Below are positions 8,865-15,823 of a stretch of 64,000 nucleotides of DNA, piece after piece. The DNA comes from Gammaproteobacteria bacterium (GTDB taxonomy: Bacteria > Pseudomonadota > Gammaproteobacteria > Steroidobacterales > Steroidobacteraceae), in NCBI GenBank assembly GCA_016707425.1, contig JADJHU010000015.1, forward strand, positions 806,001 to 870,000, read 5' to 3'. The notes beneath the pieces were generated by a model that was not told the origin of the DNA, made no database searches, and saw only the letters and a program-made list of their open reading frames with translations. Position 1 is the stretch's first letter. Every line of letters starts with the position of its first letter. The translations under genes were made by a program, and so were the position numbers.

Positions 8865-9247
8865 GACTGGACAACTGGCCTCAGCTGCTTACGCAGTACA
8901 TCGAATCGAAGCGCAACACGCCTTTTGCATGGGGCACTGCCGACTGCTGCCAGTTCATCGCGGGGGCTATCGCAGCCACTACGGGGGAGGACCCCTCCGT
9001 GGCGTTCGGCTCATACGAAGACGAGGCGGGCGCCCAAGCATTGCTTGACGGCTTCGGGGGTCTTGAGGGGTTGATTACCGCGGCACTCGGCGGGCCGATG
9101 GCCGCAGCGCAAATGGGCCGTGGGGACGTGTGCATCGCCGACGGTTGCGCGTGTGTCTGCACCGGGCAAAACGTCGTGGGTTACGGCGCTGCGGGGCTCG
9201 TATTCGTCCCGCGTTCCCGCGCCTCCCTCGCGTGGAGGGTCGGCTAG
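8861..9247 (+). CDS. DUF6950-type phage tail protein (NlpC/P60 position)
   Basis: This 128-residue protein starts at an ATG that overlaps the preceding TGA. The motif FAWGTADCCQFIAGAIAA places a cysteine pair and a helix as in the nucleophile region of NlpC/P60-related folds, and the family is usually annotated as DUF6950. In lambda the equivalent position is taken by gpK, a peptidase thought to open the cell wall during infection. A catalytic His is not obvious. The TAG stop overlaps the GTG start of the J-like gene. Confidence 0.6.
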   Translation: MRLDNWPQLLTQYIESKRNTPFAWGTADCCQFIAGAIAATTGEDPSVAFGSYEDEAGAQALLDGFGGLEGLITAALGGPMAAAQMGRGDVCIADGCACVCTGQNVVGYGAAGLVFVPRSRASLAWRVG

Positions 9248-11766
9248 TGCCTTCGCTGGTGCCCGTTATCGCGAAAGCCTTTACTGTGGTCGCGCTCAAA
9301 GCCGCAGCGGTAAAGGTCTTCACAGCTATTGTCATTAACCAAGTCCTGTCCCTCGCGTCCAAGGCCCTTGCCGGCAAGCAAAGGGGGGCGTCTCCGCAAC
9401 CGCTGGAAGTAACCTCTGCGTGGTCCGGCACAGAGCCCGGAGCAATGGTATTCGGACAGCGGGACGTGCCGGGCCGGGAAGTCTTCAAAGGGTCCAGTGG
9501 CGACAAGAACACGTACTTGCACGTAGTTTACGAACTCGCACGCCACCAGGTCGAGGCGATAGACGATATCTGGCTTGACGACAACCACGTTCCGAACTCG
9601 TCGTGGAACGGCACCACAGGGGAAGTCACCACGGGGGCGCTTGCCGGCAAGTGCTACATCTGGAAGTACCTGGGACGCTCCGACCAGACGGCCGACACTG
9701 TTCTAGACGGTGCCTTCACTGAGTGGACCTCTGACCATCGCGGGCGCGGCGTGGCGTACCTGCACGTTCGCTATACCTTCGATCAGGACGTATACCCGTC
9801 TGGCGCTCCGCAGGAAGTGCGGGCACTCGTCAAGGGACAGCGACTTTATGACCCCCGTAAGGACTCCACGAAGGGGGGCAGTGGCTCGCATCGCGTTGAC
9901 GATCCGACAACGTGGGAGTGGTCGAACAACCCGACGCTTTGCCGGGCCTCGTACCTCGTGGGCGGGTCGCTTTGCTATGACGTGAAGAACCCGGCGCTTA
10001 TGGGCCATCTTGGCTATGGCGTTGACGCAGACCTTATAGATTGGGATTCAGTCATCGCGTCGGCGAACGTGGACGACGAGTCCGTCTCTGGCGGCTCTGC
10101 GCCCCCGTCTGGAGCGCAGGCCCGGTACACATGCGACGGCGTGCTCTCGACTGGCGCGCAGCTGGCCGAGAATATAGACACACTCGACACGTCCGCAGCG
10201 GGGCAGACCGTCTGCGTTGGCGGTATATACTCCATCTATTCGGGCGATTATGAGGCCCCGACTATCACGCTGACGGCAGACGACTTGGCGGGGGACCTTG
10301 CGGCGGTCGTATCGACCCCCCGGGCGGATCGGTACAACGCCGTTCGCGGTGTCTATTACAGCCTCGATCAGCGGACATTCACGGAGTTCCGCCCGCGTCG
10401 CGATACCGGATACGTTACGCGCGACGGAGGGAAGGAACTCTGGCGAGATATCACACTGCCCATGACGACGAACAAGTATCGCGCGCAGCGCATTGCGGAA
10501 CTCCACTTGAACCTGTCTAACGACATGGAGACCGTGCATTTTCCCGGAAATCTCGGCTGCTACCGCGTGGGGCTCTGGCAGACAGTAAGCCTGACTATTG
10601 ATGAACTCGGCTACAACGCCGTTGTGTTCCGTTGCGTTGGCAAAGAGGCCACGGAAGAAGGCATTGTAAAACTCGACCTTCGCCGCGTTAGCTCCGGGTC
10701 GTACACGGACCCGCCGACGGCCGATTACATTACGGATACTGGCGCATCGGCATCTGGCACTGTGCCTGATTCGCTGGCGCCACCGACGAACTTCTCTGCG
10801 TTCGGTACGGTCTCGGCTATCGTGTTCTCGTGGGACTTGCCGGACCCGTTCCAGCCCGGCACGACGTTTGAGCTTTCCGAGCACACGGCCGGTTCCCCAT
10901 TCGCCGATGCCGCCCGCGTAGCCGTCACGACGAACAACAACTACACGCTGCCACGCACGGACACCACGCAGCGGTACTACTGGATTCGCGCGAAGCGCGG
11001 TGCCTTCCTGTCGTCGAACGTCCCGGCTACGAACGGCCTTCCGGGCAAGGCATCTGCTACCGGATCGTCTCTGAGCGGGTCGGCCTCTCCTGGCAGCATT
11101 GACCATACGTTCAGCGGTTCCAGTTCGGCCACGTCGGGCTCGGTGACTGTGACTCCGAGTGGCGGCACGCCGGGCTACACCTACGCATGGACGCGCGTTA
11201 GCGGCTCTGCAGATGTCTCTGCGGTTTCAAGCAGCGCGGCGACTACAGCCTTTTCCGTTGTCAGCATGTCGGACGGCGCCACGAAGTCCGCAACGTTTCG
11301 CTGCACCGTTACAGACTCGGCCTCCGCTACGTACACAGTAGACGTGTCGGTCGCGTTCGCCCGCGCCGACGTGGGCGACGTGATTACGGCCCCGGCTATC
11401 AACCTGACACGCAGCACAGTCTCCCCCACCGACGCGACAACGGCTTTCGAGATCGGGGCGGATGGGTACGTATATCGGACCTCGACCGGCGGGGCGAATG
11501 TCAAGGGTGCGAAGTGGTGCGACCCGGTCGGCAACGCGGGCCTGTACAAGGTCAAGGTCACGAAGACCGGCGGCTCGGCCTTTACCGGGGGGACGGAGGG
11601 CTCCTACGTGAACTGCTCAACGTCGCCAGTGTGGACGCTTACTGAATCGACAAACGGCAACGCAACAAAGACCGTCACGTTCACTATCGACATTGCAGAT
11701 ACCGCGACCTCGACCGTACAGAGCACGACGACTGGCAATACCATGAAGTCGTCGGTCGAAGTCTAA
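9247..11766 (+). CDS. J-like tail tip / host-specificity protein
   Basis: The protein has 839 residues and starts at GTG 9247, overlapping the previous stop. The N terminus has a helical, membrane-like segment (VFTAIVINQVLSLASKAL), as in lambda J-family proteins. The middle is a beta-rich body with YLHVVYELARHQVEAIDDIW and TWEWSNNPTLCRASYLV. The C-terminal third reads as fibronectin III-like (PTNFSAFGTVSAIVFSWDLP) and Ig-like/PKD-like (SVTVTPSGGTPGYTYAWTRV) repeats, then a Ser/Thr-rich end. J proteins contact the receptor, so the C terminus probably sets host range. It is the last prophage gene before the tRNA and appears intact. Confidence 0.75.
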   Translation: MPSLVPVIAKAFTVVALKAAAVKVFTAIVINQVLSLASKALAGKQRGASPQPLEVTSAWSGTEPGAMVFGQRDVPGREVFKGSSGDKNTYLHVVYELARHQVEAIDDIWLDDNHVPNSSWNGTTGEVTTGALAGKCYIWKYLGRSDQTADTVLDGAFTEWTSDHRGRGVAYLHVRYTFDQDVYPSGAPQEVRALVKGQRLYDPRKDSTKGGSGSHRVDDPTTWEWSNNPTLCRASYLVGGSLCYDVKNPALMGHLGYGVDADLIDWDSVIASANVDDESVSGGSAPPSGAQARYTCDGVLSTGAQLAENIDTLDTSAAGQTVCVGGIYSIYSGDYEAPTITLTADDLAGDLAAVVSTPRADRYNAVRGVYYSLDQRTFTEFRPRRDTGYVTRDGGKELWRDITLPMTTNKYRAQRIAELHLNLSNDMETVHFPGNLGCYRVGLWQTVSLTIDELGYNAVVFRCVGKEATEEGIVKLDLRRVSSGSYTDPPTADYITDTGASASGTVPDSLAPPTNFSAFGTVSAIVFSWDLPDPFQPGTTFELSEHTAGSPFADAARVAVTTNNNYTLPRTDTTQRYYWIRAKRGAFLSSNVPATNGLPGKASATGSSLSGSASPGSIDHTFSGSSSATSGSVTVTPSGGTPGYTYAWTRVSGSADVSAVSSSAATTAFSVVSMSDGATKSATFRCTVTDSASATYTVDVSVAFARADVGDVITAPAINLTRSTVSPTDATTAFEIGADGYVYRTSTGGANVKGAKWCDPVGNAGLYKVKVTKTGGSAFTGGTEGSYVNCSTSPVWTLTESTNGNATKTVTFTIDIADTATSTVQSTTTGNTMKSSVEV

Positions 11767-11769
11767 GCA

Positions 11770-11799
11770 ACCGACGCATGTATTATGTGCTTCGTCGGT
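11770..11799. repeat. Inverted repeat after the last prophage gene
   Basis: ACCGACG (11770-11776) pairs with CGTCGGT (11793-11799) around a 16-nt loop, starting 3 bp after the J-like stop codon. No clear T tract follows, so it is a weak terminator candidate. It lies at the phage/host transition, where an attachment-site arm could also be expected. Confidence 0.4.
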
Positions 11800-11906
11800 G
11801 GCGGAAAGCCCTTGGCATGCGTGTCTAAGGCAACTGTCCGAAAGTGGCGTAATTCTCGGTATCATCGGATGGATGCTTAGACGCCAGAGTCTCGTAAGTC
11901 ATTGAT

Positions 11907-11982
11907 GGGCCTGTAGCACAGCGGTTAGTGCAGGGGACTCATAATCCCTTGGTCGTAGGTTCGAATCCTACCGGGCCCACCA
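11907..11982 (+). tRNA. ileX: tRNA-Ile (anticodon CAU, lysidine type)
   Basis: The 76-nt cloverleaf has encoded CCA (11980-11982). The anticodon loop CTCATAA gives CAU. It is assigned to the minor isoleucine tRNA rather than elongator methionine because acceptor pairs 4 and 5 are C-G (C4-G69 and C5-G68), which are known identity elements for the lysidine synthetase TilS in E. coli. The anticodon stem and variable loop (TTGGTCG) also resemble E. coli ileX. The gene reads away from the prophage, whose last gene ends about 140 bp upstream. Confidence 0.85.
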
Positions 11983-12037
11983 AATCCCGGGGCATAAGGT
12001 TTGGCGACTCGCCGGCAGGCGCCCTTACAATGGTGCA

Positions 12038-12757
12038 ATGGCTGACTTCAACTCCGACCGGCTGGCGGTACTCATCGACGCTGATAACGCCCAGCCTTCG
12101 GTGGCCGCCGAGCTGATGGCGGAAATCGGTCGATATGGCACAGCGACCGTGCGGCGTGCCTACGGCGACTGGACGACCCAGAACCTCAACGGCTGGAAGG
12201 AGCATTTGCATTCGCTTGCCATCCAGCCGATCCAGCAGTTCCGACTGACTACAGGCAAGAACGCAACCGACTCCGCGCTGATCATCGACGCGATGGATCT
12301 GCTCCATGGCGGTCGAGTCGACGGTTTCTGCCTGGTCTCTTCGGACAGCGACTTCACCAGACTGGCCACCCGGATCCGGGAGTCCGGATTCTCGGTCTAT
12401 GGGTTCGGCGAAAAGAAGACGCCCAAGCCATTTGTTGCGGCGTGTAACCGGTTTATTTTCACCGAAATCCTCAGGGCGCCTTCCGAGCCGCCTGCACCCC
12501 CGCCGATCGGACAGACCCCGCTCAAAGAGATCCTGGCGGGGGCTGTGGCCGCAGCCGCCGGAGACGATGGCTGGGCGTTTCTCGGTGCTGTCGGAAGCCT
12601 GATCACCAAGGCAAATCCGGAGTTCGACCCCCGGAATTATGGGAAGAAGAAACTCGGAGAGCTCGTGAAGAGTCAGGCGTATCTCGAAGTGCGGACACAA
12701 CAGGCGTCCGAGAGCGCCCCCACGGCGCAAATATATGTGCGCATCAAGGAGCCCTGA
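12038..12757 (+). CDS. NYN-domain protein with C-terminal OST-HTH/LOTUS domain
   Basis: The protein has 239 residues. The N-terminal NYN (PIN-like) nuclease domain shows acidic residues in the expected places: LAVLIDADNAQPSVAAEL near residue 10, an internal ATDSALIIDAMDLL, and VSSDSDFTRLATRIRE. After a Pro-rich linker (APPPIGQTPLKEIL) a domain with DDGWAFLGAVGSLITKA and NPEFDPRNYGKKKLGELV matches an OST-HTH/LOTUS RNA-binding module. The architecture is the widespread LabA/MARF1-like type and suggests an RNA-processing enzyme. It begins 55 bp after the tRNA and runs the same way. No substrate can be inferred. Confidence 0.85.
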   Translation: MADFNSDRLAVLIDADNAQPSVAAELMAEIGRYGTATVRRAYGDWTTQNLNGWKEHLHSLAIQPIQQFRLTTGKNATDSALIIDAMDLLHGGRVDGFCLVSSDSDFTRLATRIRESGFSVYGFGEKKTPKPFVAACNRFIFTEILRAPSEPPAPPPIGQTPLKEILAGAVAAAAGDDGWAFLGAVGSLITKANPEFDPRNYGKKKLGELVKSQAYLEVRTQQASESAPTAQIYVRIKEP

Positions 12758-12811
12758 CCAGCCGCCGCTTGAGGCAAGGCGCCATGCGTACAGACCGTCC
12801 GGGTGACAGAT

Positions 12812-13396
12812 ATGGGCAAGACCAGACTGGAGGCATTCAGCGATGGTGTAATGGCGATCATCATTACGATCATGGTGCTCGAGCTGAAGATTCCGCATGG
12901 AGACAGCCCGGGAATGCTGGTCCCGCTCGCTCCCGTGTTCATGAGCTACGTACTGAGTTTCGTCTACATCGGGATCTACTGGAACAATCATCACCACATG
13001 CTCCACATCTGCAAGCGCGTCACGGGAGGCATTCTCTGGGCGAACCTGCATCTGCTCTTCTGGCTGTCGCTCTTTCCGTTCGCCACCGGCTGGATGGGCG
13101 AGAATCACTTTGCTGCAGTTCCGACCGCGCTCTACGGCGGCGTGCTCCTGGCGGCGGCAATCGCTTACCGAGTTCTTCAGAACACCATCATTGCTGCACA
13201 GGGTACGGGGTCGCCTCTGAGGGCCGCGATCGGAAGCGACTGGAAGGGCGGGCTCTCACCTGTCCTGTACGTGCTGGGCATCGTATCGACCTTGCGCTGG
13301 CCGTGGATGGCGCAGGCGCTCTATGTCGTGGTCGCTCTGCTGTGGCTGGTTCCCGATCGCCGAATCGAAAGGTCGCTGGAGGGCCATGGTGCCTGA
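12812..13396 (+). CDS. TMEM175-family (DUF1211) channel-like membrane protein
   Basis: This is a membrane protein of about 194 residues. The family signature RLEAFSDGVMAI is at the N terminus in the first helix, where the FSD motif lines the ion path in TMEM175 potassium/proton channels. Further hydrophobic segments include MSYVLSFVYIGIYW, LLFWLSLFPFATGW and LYVVVALLWLV, giving about six helices, the usual bacterial size. The conserved histidine cluster WNNHHHML follows the second helix. ATG 12812 fits family starts (MGKTRLEAF) better than GTG 12803. It is probably transcribed with the preceding NYN gene and the following cupin gene. Confidence 0.85.
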   Translation: MGKTRLEAFSDGVMAIIITIMVLELKIPHGDSPGMLVPLAPVFMSYVLSFVYIGIYWNNHHHMLHICKRVTGGILWANLHLLFWLSLFPFATGWMGENHFAAVPTALYGGVLLAAAIAYRVLQNTIIAAQGTGSPLRAAIGSDWKGGLSPVLYVLGIVSTLRWPWMAQALYVVVALLWLVPDRRIERSLEGHGA

Positions 13397-13416
13397 CGCC
13401 GGGCGCGGGCCGCTTG

Positions 13417-13791
13417 ATGCGGCCCCTGGGAGACCTGTTCGGCTTGACGAATTTCGGGGTGAGCCTCACTGTGGCTCCGCCTGGGGGTACATCGGCCCTG
13501 CGACATGCGCATTCGAAGCAGGACGAGTTCGTCTACGTTGTTGACGGCACGCTGATACTTCACACAGACGCTGGGGAAACGGAACTCACTTCGGGCCTGT
13601 GCGCCGGGTTCAAGGCGGGCGGCGACAATGCTCATCGACTCGTCAACCGGTCTGCTGCTGACGCCGTATACCTCGAAGTGGGCGATCGCACGGCAGGGGA
13701 TACCGTGACTTACCCGGACGACGACATGGTGGCAGCGCTGCACGGCGGGAGCTGGGTCTTCACCCACAGGGATGGAAGCCCCTACGTGTGA
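13417..13791 (+). CDS. Cupin-domain protein
   Basis: This is a cupin of about 124 residues. The metal-binding motif 1 is visible in LRHAHSKQDEFVYVVDG (His, His, Glu) and motif 2 around DNAHRLVNRSA (His). It resembles small cupins with the ending YPDDDMV ... FTHRDGSPY. Homologs usually have about 30 more N-terminal residues; here the upstream sequence overlaps the end of the TMEM175 gene, so the start at 13417 gives a short form, with TTG 13414 as an alternative. The stop overlaps the region leading into the DUF2784 pseudogene. Ligand and reaction are unknown. Confidence 0.7.
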   Translation: MRPLGDLFGLTNFGVSLTVAPPGGTSALRHAHSKQDEFVYVVDGTLILHTDAGETELTSGLCAGFKAGGDNAHRLVNRSAADAVYLEVGDRTAGDTVTYPDDDMVAALHGGSWVFTHRDGSPYV

Positions 13792-13811
13792 TCCGTCGAC
13801 CAGCGGACTTC

Positions 13812-14232
13812 ATGCCGTCGTTACCTCCCGCCGTGTTCTACCGCCGCCTGGCCGATGCAGTGCTCGTCCTCCACTTCGGGGTCGTGCTCTTCGTGGTGGG
13901 CGGCCTGATCACAGTCGTCGCAGGAAACAGGCTGAACTGGCGCTGGGTGAACCAGCGGTGGTTCCGGCTGGTGCACCTTGCAGCCATTGGCGTCGTCGTC
14001 GTGCAGGCCTGGTTCGGGCAGGCCTGTCCGCTCACGACACTGGAACCGTGGCTCCGTATGCGGTCGGGCGCACTGGCTGCAGAGGCTCATCTACTACGAG
14101 CTGTCCGCCTGGGTATTCACGGTGGTCTACACAGCGTTCGCGCTGCTGGTGGTGCTGGCCTGGTGGCGCTTTCCGCCACGGCGTGAACCCCGCAAGCGAA
14201 ACGACGCGTGGCCGTCCGGTCACTGTCATTGA
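13812..14232 (+). pseudogene. DUF2784 membrane protein, internal deletion and frameshift
   Basis: The first half reads FYRRLADAVLVLHFGVVLFV and later GQACPLTTLEPWLRMRSG, as in DUF2784 proteins. The second half continues in another frame with HWLQRLIYYELSAWVFTVVY and FALLVVLAWWRFPPRREP. The switch is near 14065-14075, and about ten residues usually found between these blocks are missing. A deletion that is not a multiple of three is therefore more likely than a one-base error. The frame-1 product would end at 14186 with an unrelated tail. The native protein would have three or four membrane helices and unknown function. Confidence 0.75.
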
Positions 14233-14310
14233 ACCAGACCGGGACCACGGTCCCAAGAGGTACGAAACAGACGTTTCGTGATCGGAGCGAGCGGGCGAGG
14301 AGGAAAGAGC

Positions 14311-15093
14311 ATGCTGAACAATCCTGTCATCGAGACGCTGCTCAACCGTAGGTCCATCAGGAAGTACGCGGACCAGGTGCCCTCGGATGAGGTGATCGAG
14401 ACTATTGCTCGTTCGGGACAGCAGGCTCCATTTGCCTACCAGCTGGGCAGTTTGCTGCTTTCCCGGGAACGCGCCCGCAATCCCTTCGACGCACCCCTGC
14501 TCTTCACGATCTGCATCGATTCCCACCGTCACGAGGCGATCATGGCCCGTCGCGGCTGGCGGTTGGTACAGAACGATCTGTCGCTGCTGCTCCTGGGTAT
14601 CCAGGATGCCACGCTGATGGCCGCGAACATGGTCATTGCTGCCGAGAGCGTGGGCCTCGGCAGCTGTTTCCTGAGCGGGATCCCATACCGGGCGGAGAAG
14701 GTCGTCCAGGCGTACAAGCTTCCTCCGCGCGTATTTCCCCTTGCCGGCCTGGTGATGGGCTACCCGGCGGAGGATCCGCCGCCGCGTCCGCGATATCCGC
14801 TGGATTTCGGGCTTTTCGAGGGACGATATCCTGCGTTCACGGATGAGCAGGTCGTCCGGGCCATGTCCTGCATGGACGATGGTTATCTCGCCGAAGGGTA
14901 CTACAGCCACAGAGGCGCCATGATCCCCGTGGAGAGCGGGCACGCAGAGACGTTCACCCGCGAGGATTACAGCTGGACGGAACACATTTCACGCAAGACA
15001 GGACAGTGGGCTGAATCGCCGGATGAACTGCTCGCCCAGTTCGCGAGATGTGGCTTCCGGATACCCGGACCTGGGCGAACCGGTGCGGATTGA
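14311..15093 (+). CDS. Nitroreductase-family protein
   Basis: The protein has about 260 residues with the nitroreductase opening VIETLLNRRSIRKYADQVP and the conserved helix MAANMVIAAESVGLGSCFLS, which forms part of the FMN-binding dimer fold. The region LAGLVMGYPAEDPPPRPR is the usual C-terminal flavin-contact strand. An 80-residue C-terminal extension (FTREDYSWTEHISRK) is longer than in small NfsB-like enzymes. ATG 14311 is chosen because GAGGAGG lies about 7 nt upstream; a GTG at 14278 is in frame. The substrate cannot be read from the sequence. The gene is convergent with the secreted cupin 27 bp away. Confidence 0.85.
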   Translation: MLNNPVIETLLNRRSIRKYADQVPSDEVIETIARSGQQAPFAYQLGSLLLSRERARNPFDAPLLFTICIDSHRHEAIMARRGWRLVQNDLSLLLLGIQDATLMAANMVIAAESVGLGSCFLSGIPYRAEKVVQAYKLPPRVFPLAGLVMGYPAEDPPPRPRYPLDFGLFEGRYPAFTDEQVVRAMSCMDDGYLAEGYYSHRGAMIPVESGHAETFTREDYSWTEHISRKTGQWAESPDELLAQFARCGFRIPGPGRTGAD

Positions 15094-15119
15094 TCGCCCG
15101 GCTCGTGCTCGGTGCAGTT

Positions 15120-15575
15120 CTACTTCACTGGTACCGTTTCGGGAGCGTGCTTGTCCTTGACGAAGAACACCAGGAACCTGGCGGGCCGGGAATCGCTGGC
15201 GTTCCTCGAGACGCTGTGGATGTCGTCAGGCGATTCGTAGAATGTCTCACCGGGTCCGAGTGTCGTCTTCTTGCCGCCCTGGACCTGCATCACGATGTGG
15301 CCCTCCAGAACATAGACGAAGGTGTAGGCGTTGTGTCGATGCTTGTCCGATGCGGCGCCCGGCGCATATTCGACGATCAGCATCTCAGCTTCTTTGCCGG
15401 GCAATCCCGTGAGTTCCTTGAGCATGAGCGGACTGACCTTCGTACCGGCCGCCGCCTCGCGGGGCGTCGGTTCGGCTGCGGACAGGTTCCCTGCCGCGTC
15501 ACTGGCCAAGGATGACGCGAGGAAAGAATTCAGTACGATCAGGAAGAGTGAAGAAGCCGTCTTCGAGTGTTTCAT
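15120..15575 (-). CDS. Secreted cupin-domain protein
   Basis: The protein has 151 residues with a probable signal peptide (MKHSKTASSLFLIVLNSFLA). The mature part carries a cupin fold: motif 1 in DKHRHNAYTFVYVLEGHIVM (two His, then Glu) and motif 2 near FYESPDDIHSVSRNAS (His). Periplasmic cupins of this type are common but mostly uncharacterised. ATG 15575 places the hydrophobic stretch at the N terminus; an in-frame upstream start at 15617 would add 14 polar residues and weaken the signal. It is divergent from the TonB-dependent receptor, so the two may share a control region. Confidence 0.75.
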   Translation of the reverse strand: MKHSKTASSLFLIVLNSFLASSLASDAAGNLSAAEPTPREAAAGTKVSPLMLKELTGLPGKEAEMLIVEYAPGAASDKHRHNAYTFVYVLEGHIVMQVQGGKKTTLGPGETFYESPDDIHSVSRNASDSRPARFLVFFVKDKHAPETVPVK

Positions 15576-15823
15576 GCCGTCCCCTGCTTCAGGAGGTGTG
15601 TTGATCCGGGCAGCCATGTCGCGGTATCCGCGTTTGCCGGCAACGCCCTGTTCAGCATACGCCTGATGGAATGCGGGCCGAGCTGGGCCGTGGCGCGATC
15701 GTCAGCCGACCTTCTCGATAGTCCCAGTGAACGCTGCGACCGATCACCCGAGAAGTCAAACAGTTTATTTTCTGGCACGCTCGACTACACTTTGGAAAGT
15801 CAGTCCCAACCTTCCTGGAATTC

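Larger units (their letters stand above)
1722..11766 (+). mobile_element. Prophage remnant, tail module
   Basis: Plus-strand genes run in the order minor tail protein fragment, tape measure (split), distal tail protein, hub-like protein, DUF6950-type protein and J-like tip protein. This matches the tail module of lambda-like siphoviruses. Adjacent genes overlap at their stop and start codons (1898, 6668, 8861, 9247). Two insertion sequences interrupt the module, so no functional tail can be made. No integrase, lysis or head genes lie in the window; they would be to the left. The module ends about 140 bp before a tRNA gene. Confidence 0.85.

Noticed and set aside
11907..11982. Assignment as elongator tRNA-Met because of the CAU anticodon
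   Set aside because: The acceptor pairs C4-G69 and C5-G68 fit the lysidine-modified tRNA-Ile, whereas E. coli elongator Met has U-A and A-U there.
12769..13416. Long N-terminal extension of the cupin frame through the TMEM175 gene
   Set aside because: The extension is the alternate frame of a well-supported membrane protein gene and has no coding character.
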